From contig JBFICW010000007.1 of assembly GCA_041581635.1 (NCBI GenBank), forward strand, positions 14,432 through 78,431: a stretch of DNA of 64,000 nt. The letters are read 5' to 3'. Each line of letters begins with the position of its first letter. Positions within the stretch are counted from its first letter, which is position 1. The translations under genes were made by a program, and so were the position numbers. The DNA is from Porticoccus sp041581635. Lineage in GTDB: Bacteria > Pseudomonadota > Gammaproteobacteria > Pseudomonadales > Porticoccaceae. Shown here piece after piece: positions 35,184 through 44,101 of the stretch. A model generated the notes under the pieces. That model was not told where the DNA came from. It saw nothing but the letters and a program-made list of their open reading frames with translations, and did no database searches.

Positions 35184-36125
35184 TTAGTCAAACATCGCAC
35201 TGATGGATTCTTCATTGCTGACGCGGCGCATCGCCTCTGCCAGCATTTGTCCCAAACTCAGTACTCTAATCGACTTGCTGTTTTTTGCAGTCTCACTGAG
35301 AGGAATGCTGTTAGTGACTACCATGGTATCCAGCGCAGACTTTTCAATGTTGTCGATGGCATTGCCCGAGAACACCGGGTGAGTGCAGTAGGCGACGACT
35401 TTCTCAGCGCCGCGATCCTTCAACGCGTCGGCGGCTTTACAGAGCGTGCCAGCAGTATCGACGATGTCGTCCATCAGAATACAGGTGCGGCCTTCTACAT
35501 CGCCGATTAGGTTCATCACTTCAATCTGATTGGCTTCCGGGCGACGCTTGTCAATAATGGCTAATTCAGTATTGAGCTGTTTGGCCATGGCTCGAGCGCG
35601 AACCACACCGCCAATATCGGGAGATACTACCGTTGGGTTTTGATAGTTTTGGCGTTGTACGTCGCCGATCAGCACCGGTAAACCGTAGACGTTGTCTACC
35701 GCACAGTCAAAAAACCCCTGAATCTGTTCGGCGTGCAAATCAACGGTCATTACGCGATCGACACCCACATTGGTAATCATGTCAGCGACAACTTTGGCAC
35801 TGATCGGCACGCGAATTGAACGAACTCGACGATCTTGGCGAGCATAGCCAAAATAGGGAACCACGGCCGTAATACGGCCAGCTGAAGCACGACGCAGGGC
35901 GTCGACCATCAAAATGAGCTCCATCAGGTTTTTATGGGTGGGTTCGCAGGTTGGTTGAACGACGAATACATCGCGTCCGCGCACGTTCTCGCGAATCTCA
36001 ATATTGATTTCGCCATCTGAGAACTGAGATACCAGTGCGTTGCCTAGTGGGAAGCCTAGAAATCGGGCGATTTCGTTTGCTAGCTCCGGGTTGGCATTCC
36101 CGGAGAAAACCATCAAGTTAGCCAC
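35184..36125 (-). CDS. prs: Ribose-phosphate pyrophosphokinase
   Basis: Prs makes PRPP from ribose-5-phosphate and ATP for nucleotide, NAD, His and Trp synthesis. The 313-residue enzyme has the ATP-loop region PYFGYARQDRRVR, the DLHAEQIQGFFD motif, and the PRPP loop LMDDIVDTAGT. The start is judged to be GTG at 36125: AGGA lies seven bases upstream and it gives MANLMVFSGNANPEL; the frame continues upstream, but only because it reads through tRNA-Gln. An ATG at 36113 is an alternative. It follows tRNA-Gln by 49 bases. Confidence 0.97.
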   Translation of the reverse strand: MANLMVFSGNANPELANEIARFLGFPLGNALVSQFSDGEINIEIRENVRGRDVFVVQPTCEPTHKNLMELILMVDALRRASAGRITAVVPYFGYARQDRRVRSIRVPISAKVVADMITNVGVDRVMTVDLHAEQIQGFFDCAVDNVYGLPVLIGDVQRQNYQNPTVVSPDIGGVVRARAMAKQLNTELAIIDKRRPEANQIEVMNLIGDVEGRTCILMDDIVDTAGTLCKAADALKDRGAEKVVAYCTHPVFSGNAIDNIEKSALDTMVVTNSIPLSETAKNSKSIRVLSLGQMLAEAMRRVSNEESISAMFD

Positions 36126-36174
36126 AATATTTTCCTGATCAGAGGTAAGATTTCTCCGGCGTCCCAGAGGAATA

Positions 36175-36250
36175 TGGCTGGGGTGGGAGGACTCGAACCT
36201 CCGAATGACGGGATCAAAACCCGTTGCCTTAGCCACTTGGCGACACCCCA
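36175..36250 (-). tRNA. tRNA-Gln (TTG)
   Basis: The minus strand reads TGGGGTGTCGCCAAGTGG from the 5' end to an encoded CCA, 76 bases. The acceptor stem TGGGGTG/CACCCCA, anticodon stem ACGGG/CCCGT with loop TTTTGAT (anticodon TTG), and T stem GGAGG/CCTCC are all perfect. It begins 8 bases after the ispE stop and ends 49 bases before the prs start, so it is embedded in a protein-coding transcript. Confidence 0.95.
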
Positions 36251-36258
36251 GTAATAGC

Positions 36259-37098
36259 TTATTTAGACGGTAAGCTGCATAGCAGCGGGGATTGGTTGAC
36301 CCCTTTGGCGACAAAGCCTTCCCACTGTGCCGGCATTTGTTCAAGTACCGACATTGCATCATGTTTTGATGCAAATTGGGCAAATAGGCAGGCACCTGTT
36401 CCCGTCAGTCGAGTTTCAGCGAATTGGGCCAGCCATTGGCGGGCTTTTTTCACCTCAGGGTAAAGTGCTTCAACCACTGTTTGACAGTCGTTTCGGCCAC
36501 CCTGCTCGAGAAAGGCGCGTATTTTGATCGGATGAGTGTTTCTTGTCAAACCCTGATGAGTAAAAACTTCGTCAGTAGATACATGTATGCCTGGCTTCAT
36601 GATCAAATACCAGTAGCTTGGCATTTCTACAGGGGTGAGTTGATCGCCTACGCCTTCGGCCCAGGCTGTATGCCCTAGTACGAAAACAGGCACGTCAGCA
36701 CCTAGCCGAGAGCCAATGTTCAGTAGTTCCTTTGTCGGTAATCCCAGCTGCCATAAAGCATTCAGGCCCAGTAGTGTGGTGGCTGCATCACTACTACCTC
36801 CGCCCAACCCACCGCCCATGGGCAGGCGCTTATGAAGGGTGATGTCTGCGCCCAACTCGCATCCACTGTGTTGTTGGAGCATTTTTGCGGCTTGGTAGAC
36901 AAGGTTTTGTTCGCTCGGAATACTTTGGATAGTCGGAGATAAATGTATATTTCCACTGTGGTTAAGTGAAAAATCCAATTGGTCTCCGTAATCAAGCAAT
37001 TGAAAGAGTGTTTGGAGGTTGTGATACCCGTCAGCGCGGCGGCCAGTAATATGTAGGAACAGATTGATTTTTGCTGGAGCGGGTAAGGATAGTTTCAT
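36259..37098 (-). CDS. ispE: 4-diphosphocytidyl-2-C-methyl-D-erythritol kinase
   Basis: IspE is the GHMP kinase of the MEP isoprenoid pathway. The 279-residue protein has the N-terminal LPAPAKINLFLHITGRRADGYH (residues 4-25) and the phosphate loop PMGGGLGGGSSDAATTL near 91-107. Later LTGTGACLFA corresponds to motif III. The start overlaps the lolB stop by 4 bases, the conserved lolB-ispE coupling. Confidence 0.97.
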   Translation of the reverse strand: MKLSLPAPAKINLFLHITGRRADGYHNLQTLFQLLDYGDQLDFSLNHSGNIHLSPTIQSIPSEQNLVYQAAKMLQQHSGCELGADITLHKRLPMGGGLGGGSSDAATTLLGLNALWQLGLPTKELLNIGSRLGADVPVFVLGHTAWAEGVGDQLTPVEMPSYWYLIMKPGIHVSTDEVFTHQGLTRNTHPIKIRAFLEQGGRNDCQTVVEALYPEVKKARQWLAQFAETRLTGTGACLFAQFASKHDAMSVLEQMPAQWEGFVAKGVNQSPLLCSLPSK

Positions 37099-37706
37099 CG
37101 GGCCTGATCACCAGGCTGCCAGTTCTTGATGACCAGGGTAAATTTGTAGTCACCGTGTTGGCCCTTGATTTTGTTGGGCAACAACCAGCCATCAACTTGC
37201 TGGTATCCAGAAAACTGCAACTGCCAATTGGATTGATACAGTTGTGCCAGCGTGCCGTCAGGGTTATGACTCAGACTATCGGATTGGGTGCCGGGAGACG
37301 GGATGCCACGTACCCAGAATTGCAGTTGTTCTATGGGCCATTGCCAGCCAAATAATTCCTTGGTTAGCGCTCCGGGTGACACGGCCGTTATCTTTTCATG
37401 TCCAGCGCGTTGTAGTTCAGCATGGCTTTTATGCCCCGAAATATAGGTCGCTCCCGCCCCAAAAGGACCATTGAGTTTTAGTTCAAAGGTATCTTGTTGT
37501 TGCGCCCAGTTGACCCAGGCGCTGCCACCTTCACGGCTATCTCGATAACCCAGCTTTCCATTCAGTAGCCAGGTATCTAATTGTTGTAACTGCCGGACAT
37601 GTTGCTCCCAGTTAACGACCGCTGTGGTTGGTTGGTAGGTTTGTGTGGAGCAGGCAATCATCAGTGTTGCCGTTAGTGCCAGCGGTAATTTCAGGAGTAA
37701 TCTCAT
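37095..37706 (-). CDS. lolB: Outer-membrane lipoprotein receptor LolB
   Basis: LolB accepts lipoproteins from LolA and inserts them in the outer membrane. The 203-residue precursor has a lipoprotein signal with lipobox MIAC (Cys 19), followed by STQTYQPTTAVVNWEQHVRQL. Inside are LDTWLLNGKLGYRDSREGGSAWVNWAQ and the C-terminal strand region YKFTLVIKNWQPG, both typical. It is 4 bases after the TPR lipoprotein stop and overlaps ispE by 4. Confidence 0.95.
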   Translation of the reverse strand: MRLLLKLPLALTATLMIACSTQTYQPTTAVVNWEQHVRQLQQLDTWLLNGKLGYRDSREGGSAWVNWAQQQDTFELKLNGPFGAGATYISGHKSHAELQRAGHEKITAVSPGALTKELFGWQWPIEQLQFWVRGIPSPGTQSDSLSHNPDGTLAQLYQSNWQLQFSGYQQVDGWLLPNKIKGQHGDYKFTLVIKNWQPGDQAR

Positions 37707-37710
37707 CGGA

Positions 37711-39480
37711 TTATTCTGCTTTGAGGCGCTTCATAGTTTGACGTACGGTATCATTTTCCGGGTCTTTTTCCAGGATGATTTCCCATACTGATGTAGCCTC
37801 TTCGCGCTGGCCGGTGACCCACAAGACTTCCCCAAGGTGTGCAGCCACCTCTGGGTCGGGCATTTTTTCCATGGCCTGACGCAGATGGTGAATAGCTTGG
37901 TCGTATTTACCCAGTTGGTAGAATACCCAGCCAAGACTATCAATAGTGGCAGGGTCGCCGGGGTTCAATTCCAGTGCTCTCAGTATTAAGTCATGAGCTT
38001 CTTCATAGCGATCGGTGTGTACCGTTAGTGTGTAACCGAGAGCATTGAGTGCCATCGCATTATCTGAGTCTTGTGCCAAAATGGCACGAAGGTCTGCCTC
38101 GGAGCGGGCGTAATCATTTTTCTGCTCGCTGAGCATGGAGCGCATATAAAGCAGCTGGATATTGTTTGGCTCCAGAAGAATAGCTTCGCTGAGTAAATAA
38201 TAAGCATCATCCAGCAGTTGTTGTTCTGCAAGCAACTCCGATTCAATTTGGTACAGTGGCGCGGCTTGCTTTGGGTTGTCCAGGCGAAGTTTTTGCAGAT
38301 AAAGCCGGGCATCCTTCATTTGGCCATGATTGACCATAAACTTGCTGAGCCGAACTGCTGCAGGCAAAAACTTTGGTCCCGACAATACTTGCCGGTAGTG
38401 AAACAGAACGGATTCGATATTATTTTCCTGCTCTGCCATAGTTCCCAGCTCGAAATGGGCTGACGAGGCCGTGCTGGGAAATTGGATGAGCTGGGCAAAT
38501 AGTTTCAAGGCTTCGACCTGTAGGCCTAACCCTCTGCTGGCTAAGGCCAGGGTGTAGATTAATTCGGGATCATTGGGGTACTCCTCTACCAGGCGCGTAA
38601 GCTGTTGGTGAGCCCCTTCTAAATCATCTTCTGCCAAAAATCGAGCATATTGAAGGCGTATTCGTCTGCTGCCAGGTGCGTTGACTAGCGACTGTTCAAG
38701 AAAGTTGGAGGCGGCCTCTTTGTTGCCCATCTGGTGAAGCAGTTGGGCTTTCAACATGATGGCGGGTTCTTTTACGAGCGTGGTTTCAAGTAGTTGGTCG
38801 ACGATATTGATAGCATGGGCAAGTCGACCCTGTTGGCGCAGTAAAATTGCCTCAGTAAGTAATAGCGCCTCATTATTGGGGCTCAGAGTTTTTAATCGTG
38901 GGTATTGTTGTAGCAGCGTTTCTCGTTGTGCAGAGGTGGCCCGGTTCGCTGAGATAATCAGCGTCATCAGGGGTTCGTTGTGTTCGCGAAGCAAGCAAAA
39001 TTCTGCATGGGGCAGTGCATCAATGTAACGTCCCGCTCTGCTAAGGGATAACGATGCCATACTGTGAGCATCGAGACTCTGTGGTTCTACCTCGCTCCAT
39101 AATATGGACATTTCCAGTAGTGCTTCTCGGTTTTCAAGATAGGCCGCAATACGGGATGCCCTGCTTACCACACCGGGATCTCTGGTTTGTCTGGCTTGTA
39201 TGAGGTATTTATCCAGTGATAAGGGGAGGTCGTTTCTGATACCTGCCAGCTCACCTACGAGCAGGTCGTAGAGACTTTCAGCTGAAAAGGGGCGTACGGG
39301 ATAGTCGGTTTTAACTTCTTCAATAGTGGGGGTGGCATCTTTAGGTACCTCTGCTTCAAGTTTTTCCGTTTGATCGGGAGCCTCTACGCTGGTGGTGCTC
39401 TCTAAAGGTTGAGTGGCACAACCGTGAATCATTAGTATGGCTAAAACCAGTGCCAATGGGTTAAAACAGGCTTTTTTCAT
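37711..39480 (-). CDS. Tetratricopeptide-repeat lipoprotein
   Basis: A 589-residue lipoprotein precursor with lipobox region LMIHGCATQ (Cys near 21), then an acidic Thr/Glu/Pro linker and about a dozen TPR-like helical repeats to the C-terminus. The clearest repeats are YTLTVHTDRYEEAHDLILRA, ATIDSLGWVFYQLGKYDQAI and AHLGEVLWVTGQREEATSVW. It sits at the head of TPR-lolB-ispE and is divergent from hemA, the order known in Pseudomonas. It probably acts as a periplasmic protein-interaction scaffold; its partner is unknown. The frame is open to 39675, but the ATG at 39480 gives the lipoprotein signal. Confidence 0.9.
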   Translation of the reverse strand: MKKACFNPLALVLAILMIHGCATQPLESTTSVEAPDQTEKLEAEVPKDATPTIEEVKTDYPVRPFSAESLYDLLVGELAGIRNDLPLSLDKYLIQARQTRDPGVVSRASRIAAYLENREALLEMSILWSEVEPQSLDAHSMASLSLSRAGRYIDALPHAEFCLLREHNEPLMTLIISANRATSAQRETLLQQYPRLKTLSPNNEALLLTEAILLRQQGRLAHAINIVDQLLETTLVKEPAIMLKAQLLHQMGNKEAASNFLEQSLVNAPGSRRIRLQYARFLAEDDLEGAHQQLTRLVEEYPNDPELIYTLALASRGLGLQVEALKLFAQLIQFPSTASSAHFELGTMAEQENNIESVLFHYRQVLSGPKFLPAAVRLSKFMVNHGQMKDARLYLQKLRLDNPKQAAPLYQIESELLAEQQLLDDAYYLLSEAILLEPNNIQLLYMRSMLSEQKNDYARSEADLRAILAQDSDNAMALNALGYTLTVHTDRYEEAHDLILRALELNPGDPATIDSLGWVFYQLGKYDQAIHHLRQAMEKMPDPEVAAHLGEVLWVTGQREEATSVWEIILEKDPENDTVRQTMKRLKAE

Positions 39481-39646
39481 AGAGTTACTTATTTCGCGCA
39501 ATTGCGTTATGGCTTGTTCCTGCATTGTAGCTAAATACTCTGACAATAACGAAATCAGACGATTCCATTTTGCTAAGTTCCAATATTGCTTGTCTTTAAA
39601 CTCTGGGAATCGGACAATTGCGGGTTCATGTCTAAGCTCTGAATCT

Positions 39647-40933
39647 ATGGCCACCATTTTTGCTTTGGGAATCAATCACCGTACTGCGTCTCTTGATATT
39701 CGGGAGAGAGTCGCATTTGCGCCCGAGCAAATGGTTGACGCACTCCAGCAGATAGGTGATGTCGCTGGGGTTGGTGAGGTAGCCATTCTTTCCACATGTA
39801 ATCGCACTGAAATCTATGGTGCCAGTGATCACCCTGAACAAGTGTTGGACTGGTTAGCTGAATATCATCAGATGTCCCGCCATGCCTTGGATGACTGCCA
39901 CTATATCCACTATAGGGAAGATGCTGCCCGTCATATTATGAAAGTGGCCAGTGGTTTGGATTCTATGATTCTAGGTGAACCACAAATTCTTGGTCAGCTA
40001 AAATCTGCGTATGCGGTAGCCAGAGAAGCGGGAAAAGTTTCCACGCATCTTAATCAATTGTTTCAACAGGCCTTTTCGATAGCAAAACAGGTTCGTACCG
40101 AAACAGCCATTGGTCAAAATCCTGTGTCAGTGGCATATGCTGCGGTGAATTTATCTCAACAGATATTTTCTGACTTGAGGGATGTGCGTGCACTTTTGAT
40201 TGGTGCGGGCGAAACCATCGAATTGGTGGCAAGGCATTTACTGGATAAACAGGTCGGTGGCATTACTGTTGCCAACCGCACCTTGAGTCGTGCTCAGGAT
40301 TTGGCTCAGAAATTTGGCGCGCACGCTATTTTATTGTCTGAAATTCCCGAGTTCCTTCAAGGGGCTGATATGGTAATTTCTTCCACGGCCAGCCAGTTAC
40401 CTATTCTTGGTAAGGGTGCGGTGGAATCTGCGTTAAAACAGCGCAAACATAAGCCTATGTTTATGGTGGATATTGCGGTGCCCAGAGACATCGAACCAGA
40501 GGTCGCTAAATTACAGGATGTCTACCTCTATACCGTCGATGACCTTCAGGAGGTCATCTTGGAAAATATGCGCTCACGTGAGCAGGCTGCGAGCAAAGCC
40601 GAAGAAATTATTGAGGCTGGAGTGGCAGCCTGGCAGAGTCAGTGGCAGGCTCTGGGAGTGGTAGATACCATTCGTGCCTTCCGCAGCAGTGTAGAGGAAA
40701 CCCGGGATCTGGAAATGGATAAAGCGCTGGCAGCACTGCAAACTGGTCAGGATCCCGAGCAAGTATTAAGAAGTCTCGCGCGGAACTTGACGAACAAACT
40801 ATTGCATACCCCAACGGCAAGGTTAAAGCTCGCCGGAGAAGAGGGGCGTACAGAGCATATTCACTTGGCTCACGACCTGTTTGGTTTAAAAAAACCTGAT
40901 GAAGACAGTTCAGATAAGTCGTCAGATAAATAA
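39647..40933 (+). CDS. hemA: Glutamyl-tRNA reductase
   Basis: HemA reduces Glu-tRNA to glutamate-1-semialdehyde, the first step of C5 tetrapyrrole synthesis. The 428-residue protein begins MATIFALGINHRTASLDIRERVAF and has the catalytic Cys 51 in LSTCNRTEIYG and the MILGEPQILGQLK motif. A NADPH-binding region follows (LLIGAGETIELVARHL). The C-terminus has the usual helical dimerisation domain. The start at 39647 leaves a 166-base divergent gap to the TPR gene. It is followed by prfA and prmC, the classic order. Confidence 0.98.
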   Translation: MATIFALGINHRTASLDIRERVAFAPEQMVDALQQIGDVAGVGEVAILSTCNRTEIYGASDHPEQVLDWLAEYHQMSRHALDDCHYIHYREDAARHIMKVASGLDSMILGEPQILGQLKSAYAVAREAGKVSTHLNQLFQQAFSIAKQVRTETAIGQNPVSVAYAAVNLSQQIFSDLRDVRALLIGAGETIELVARHLLDKQVGGITVANRTLSRAQDLAQKFGAHAILLSEIPEFLQGADMVISSTASQLPILGKGAVESALKQRKHKPMFMVDIAVPRDIEPEVAKLQDVYLYTVDDLQEVILENMRSREQAASKAEEIIEAGVAAWQSQWQALGVVDTIRAFRSSVEETRDLEMDKALAALQTGQDPEQVLRSLARNLTNKLLHTPTARLKLAGEEGRTEHIHLAHDLFGLKKPDEDSSDKSSDK

Positions 40934-40962
40934 ACACGTAAATAAATAAATAAAGAGAATTA

Positions 40963-42045
40963 ATGAAAGCGTCCATCCTGGAAAAACTTCAGACGTTGTC
41001 CGACCGGCACGAAGAGGTGAGTGCACTATTAAGTGACCCCGATGTTATTGGCGATCAAAATCGTTATCGCGATCTGTCGAAAGAGTATTCTGAGCTGGAG
41101 CCTGTGGTTAAAACCTATGCCGACTACGTGCAGGCTCAGGAGAGTATTTCTGATGCTAAGTTACTTCTCAAAGATGCCGACCCGGATATGCGCGACATGG
41201 CGCAGGAGGAGATGAAGAGCGGTGAAGCAAAACTAGAATCGTTGGAAGTTGAACTGCAAACATTATTGTTGCCTAAAGATCCCAACGATGAAAAAAATAT
41301 TTTTCTCGAAATCCGTGCCGGAACCGGTGGCGACGAGGCGGCTATTTTTTCTGGCGACTTGTTTCGTATGTATAGCAAATATGCTGAAAGTAAACGCTGG
41401 AAGGTGGAAATTATCAGTGAGAGCCTGGGTGACCATGGTGGTTACAAAGAGATCATTAGCCGAATTGTAGGGCAGGGTGTGTACTCTCAGTTAAAATTTG
41501 AGTCTGGTGCTCATCGGGTGCAGCGAGTGCCTGAAACTGAATCTCAGGGGCGCGTTCATACCTCAGCCTGTACGGTAGCTGTGATGCCAGAAGCCGATGA
41601 GTTAGACGAGGTGAGTATTAATAAGGGAGACCTTCGGGTAGACACCTTCAGAGCATCGGGCGCTGGTGGTCAGCATGTTAACAAGACCGACTCAGCTATC
41701 CGGCTTACCCATTTGCCAACCGGTCTTGTGGTGGAATGCCAGGATGAACGTTCTCAACACAAGAACAAGGCGAGGGCAATGTCATTGTTGGCCGCTCGTT
41801 TGAAAAATGCTCAAGAGGAAGTTGCGGCAAAAAATATTGCCGATGAGCGTCGTTTGCTGGTGGGGAGTGGTGATCGCTCAGAGCGGATTCGTACCTATAA
41901 TTATCCTCAGGGCCGGGTGACTGACCACCGTATCAATCTCACGTTGTATAAGCTGGGTGAAATAATGGAAGGACAGCTCACCGAAGTGGTTCAGCCTCTC
42001 ATCAACGAGTATCAGGCCGAGCAGCTGGCCGAATTGTCTGGATAA
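40963..42045 (+). CDS. prfA: Peptide chain release factor 1
   Basis: RF1 terminates at UAA and UAG. The 360-residue protein has the GGQ tripeptide at 235-237 in RASGAGGQHVNKTDSAIR and the codon-recognition motif PET (in RVPETESQGRVHTSA). Its Gln in GGQ is methylated by PrmC, encoded 4 bases downstream. GAGAATTA lies before the ATG. Its start follows hemA by 29 bases containing a run of AAAT repeats. Confidence 0.98.
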   Translation: MKASILEKLQTLSDRHEEVSALLSDPDVIGDQNRYRDLSKEYSELEPVVKTYADYVQAQESISDAKLLLKDADPDMRDMAQEEMKSGEAKLESLEVELQTLLLPKDPNDEKNIFLEIRAGTGGDEAAIFSGDLFRMYSKYAESKRWKVEIISESLGDHGGYKEIISRIVGQGVYSQLKFESGAHRVQRVPETESQGRVHTSACTVAVMPEADELDEVSINKGDLRVDTFRASGAGGQHVNKTDSAIRLTHLPTGLVVECQDERSQHKNKARAMSLLAARLKNAQEEVAAKNIADERRLLVGSGDRSERIRTYNYPQGRVTDHRINLTLYKLGEIMEGQLTEVVQPLINEYQAEQLAELSG

Positions 42046-42049
42046 CCGC

Positions 42050-42895
42050 GTGTTGCTAACAATATCTGAGCTTCTAAAACAAAGTAGCGCGTTATTGGCT
42101 GTGAGTGATACGCCCAGGCTGGATGTAGAGATTTTACTTGGCTATGTTTTAGGAAAAGATCGAAGTTTCCTGTATACCTGGCCAGAGCATCCGCTCAATA
42201 CAGATCAGCTCCACCAATTTCAACGGTTATTTGCCCGACGTCTGAACGGAGAGCCGGTGGCTCACCTGACAGGGCTGAGGGAGTTCTGGTCCCTTTCTCT
42301 AAAAGTATCTCCTGTGACATTAATTCCCAGGCCAGAAACCGAGTTGTTGGTTGAGTTGGCTCTGGGGTTGCGGCTTGGCGAGAAGGCATCTGTTCTTGAT
42401 CTTGGTACCGGGACGGGTGCTATTGCCTTGGCATTAGCCAGTGAAAAACAACATTGGAATATTTCTGCGGTGGATGCATCTGCTGCGGCCGTGGCACTTG
42501 CGGAAGAAAATCGAGAGCAACTCGGGTTTAATCATGTCCAGGTATTTCAGAGTGACTGGTTTTCTAATCTCGCAGAAGAGCAATTTGATTTGATTGTTGG
42601 TAATCCGCCTTACATTTGTGCGAATGATCAACATCTCAGTCAAGGGGATGTGCGATTTGAGCCCAGTTCTGCATTGGTGGCAGACGAGTCTGGCCTCGCA
42701 GATATTCGTACGATTGTTGCCGGTGCAGATTCACACCTTAAGCACGGTGGGTGGCTGATGTTGGAGCATGGCTACGAGCAGGCTGGTCAGGTGCGTGAAG
42801 TCATGTTGCAGGCTGGATACTGTAACGTTGCGACACATATTGATCTTGCTGGTCTAGACAGGGTAACCGTTTGTTGTAAAGCCTGGGCCGTTTAA
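42050..42895 (+). CDS. prmC: Release-factor glutamine methyltransferase
   Basis: PrmC methylates the GGQ glutamine of RF1 and RF2. The 281-residue protein starts at GTG, 4 bases after the prfA stop. It has an N-terminal helical domain, SAM motif I VLDLGTGTGAIALALA, and the catalytic NPPY motif at residues 185-188 (IVGNPPYICAND). Coupling with prfA is the conserved arrangement. Confidence 0.97.
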   Translation: MLLTISELLKQSSALLAVSDTPRLDVEILLGYVLGKDRSFLYTWPEHPLNTDQLHQFQRLFARRLNGEPVAHLTGLREFWSLSLKVSPVTLIPRPETELLVELALGLRLGEKASVLDLGTGTGAIALALASEKQHWNISAVDASAAAVALAEENREQLGFNHVQVFQSDWFSNLAEEQFDLIVGNPPYICANDQHLSQGDVRFEPSSALVADESGLADIRTIVAGADSHLKHGGWLMLEHGYEQAGQVREVMLQAGYCNVATHIDLAGLDRVTVCCKAWAV

Positions 42896-42937
42896 AATAA
42901 TTTTGGTGAAGTGTTTCCTTTGGCCCTGATTTTTCGG

Positions 42938-43414
42938 CTATTTCAGCTCTTGATATTGGCCACCGTGAAAAATTAGTGGCGACATGGGGGTCGACCTGAA
43001 GTCCAAAACCCGGCCAACCAGAATAGTGTGGTCTCCAGCTGGATAGCGGTGTTCCATTTCACACTGAAACACACTTGCACAATCATCCAGTAATGGCACG
43101 CCATTAATGCCGGGGCACCAGGAAAGTTGATCAAATTTATTTTCTTCGGGACCCGCAAATAGCTGTGATACGGCTTGCTGGCCACTGTGTAGAATATTTA
43201 CCGCAAAATGGTTGGTCTTTCCAAATAGCTCAAATAATCTGGACTCTTTTCCAACACACCAGGATATCAATGGTGGTTCCAATGACACGGAAGAGAAGCT
43301 ATTGGCCGTCATTCCTCTGGGTTCGCCATTCTCATCGATGGTGGTAACTACAGTAATGCCTGTAGCAAAGTTGCCCATAGCATTGCGCAGAGCACGAACT
43401 TCAACATTGGTCAT
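42938..43414 (-). CDS. Flavin reductase family protein
   Basis: A 158-residue FMN-binding split-barrel flavin reductase. Signatures are LRNAMGNFATGITVVTTIDENGEPRGMTANSFSSVSLEPPLI (8-49) and NHFAVNILHSGQQAVSQLFAG. These proteins reduce FMN or FAD with NAD(P)H to feed a monooxygenase partner; none is adjacent, so its partner is unknown. It is convergent with prmC with no obvious terminator between. Confidence 0.88.
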   Translation of the reverse strand: MTNVEVRALRNAMGNFATGITVVTTIDENGEPRGMTANSFSSVSLEPPLISWCVGKESRLFELFGKTNHFAVNILHSGQQAVSQLFAGPEENKFDQLSWCPGINGVPLLDDCASVFQCEMEHRYPAGDHTILVGRVLDFRSTPMSPLIFHGGQYQELK

Positions 43415-43531
43415 TATTTTATCTCAAGGACATTGTTAACGGGTTTCTTCTACAGTATATCTTAAGGGGTTATCCAAGGCTTTTTGCCGGGTGCGCTAGG
43501 GTAACCCAATCGCCACTGAGATAAAAACAGC

Positions 43532-44101
43532 TTATTCTTCAAAGCTGGTCGTGTCATAGCGCCATGCCTTCAGGTTATCTGACCAGAAATCATCAGCTAG
43601 CCCTGCTTTTCGTTTTAGCTGTTTCAGAAAGCTGGCCTTGTCAGGTATAGCGCTCCATACTGTCGGTAAAAAGGTTGCTCGATGAGAGCCTTTTTCAATA
43701 ATCAGCCCGTCTCTCTCTGGTACCAACTGTTCTATCAGCTCTGTTTCAGAATTGAATGACATAGGGGTTGGCTCTGTGAGTACTGATATTTCAATCTGCA
43801 GCTCCGCTTCTTCGTCTCGATTGACTGCCGGGAAGCGTGGGTCTTCGAAGGCTGAGGCCGCTGCGTGATGAACCACGTTGGTTACCAATGGCCGCGATGC
43901 CTCTAGGGTACCTACGCAACCTCTGAGAGTTCCTTTTTTTCTGAGTGTTACAAAGCAGGCTGCCAGTTGTTGTAGCGCTGGGCTAAAGGTGGTTTCATCG
44001 ATATGTAAATCACGATCAAATAGAAGCCTGACCTGAATGCTTTCTCGTGCCAGCGAAAGAAGTTTCTGTTGGTCGTCATCCGATAATTCAATAAATGGCA
44101 T
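43532..44101 (-). CDS. amrA: AmmeMemoRadiSam system protein A (AMMECR1 domain)
   Basis: A 189-residue AMMECR1-domain protein. The defining motif LRGCVGTLEASRPL is present near 65-78, followed by HHAAASAFEDPRFPAV and ELQIEISVLTEP. Human AMMECR1 is the eukaryotic relative; molecular function is not established. Its ATG at 44101 overlaps the end of amrB by 14 bases; an earlier in-frame start at 44134 is less likely. It forms a two-gene unit with amrB, divergent from the radical SAM partner. Confidence 0.93.
   Translation of the reverse strand: MPFIELSDDDQQKLLSLARESIQVRLLFDRDLHIDETTFSPALQQLAACFVTLRKKGTLRGCVGTLEASRPLVTNVVHHAAASAFEDPRFPAVNRDEEAELQIEISVLTEPTPMSFNSETELIEQLVPERDGLIIEKGSHRATFLPTVWSAIPDKASFLKQLKRKAGLADDFWSDNLKAWRYDTTSFEE

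Noticed and set aside
35184..36395. An open frame extending prs to 403 residues through tRNA-Gln
   Set aside because: The extra 90 codons translate the tRNA-Gln and the end of ispE; the GTG at 36125 has a clear ribosome binding site and gives the family N-terminus.
39437..39646. N-terminal extension of hemA overlapping the TPR gene start
   Set aside because: The extension has no family similarity and runs antisense over the TPR lipoprotein signal; ATG 39647 matches HemA.
40934..40962. AAAT repeats between hemA and prfA as a possible phase-variable tract
   Set aside because: Only about three full units, outside any coding frame; too short to expect slippage.
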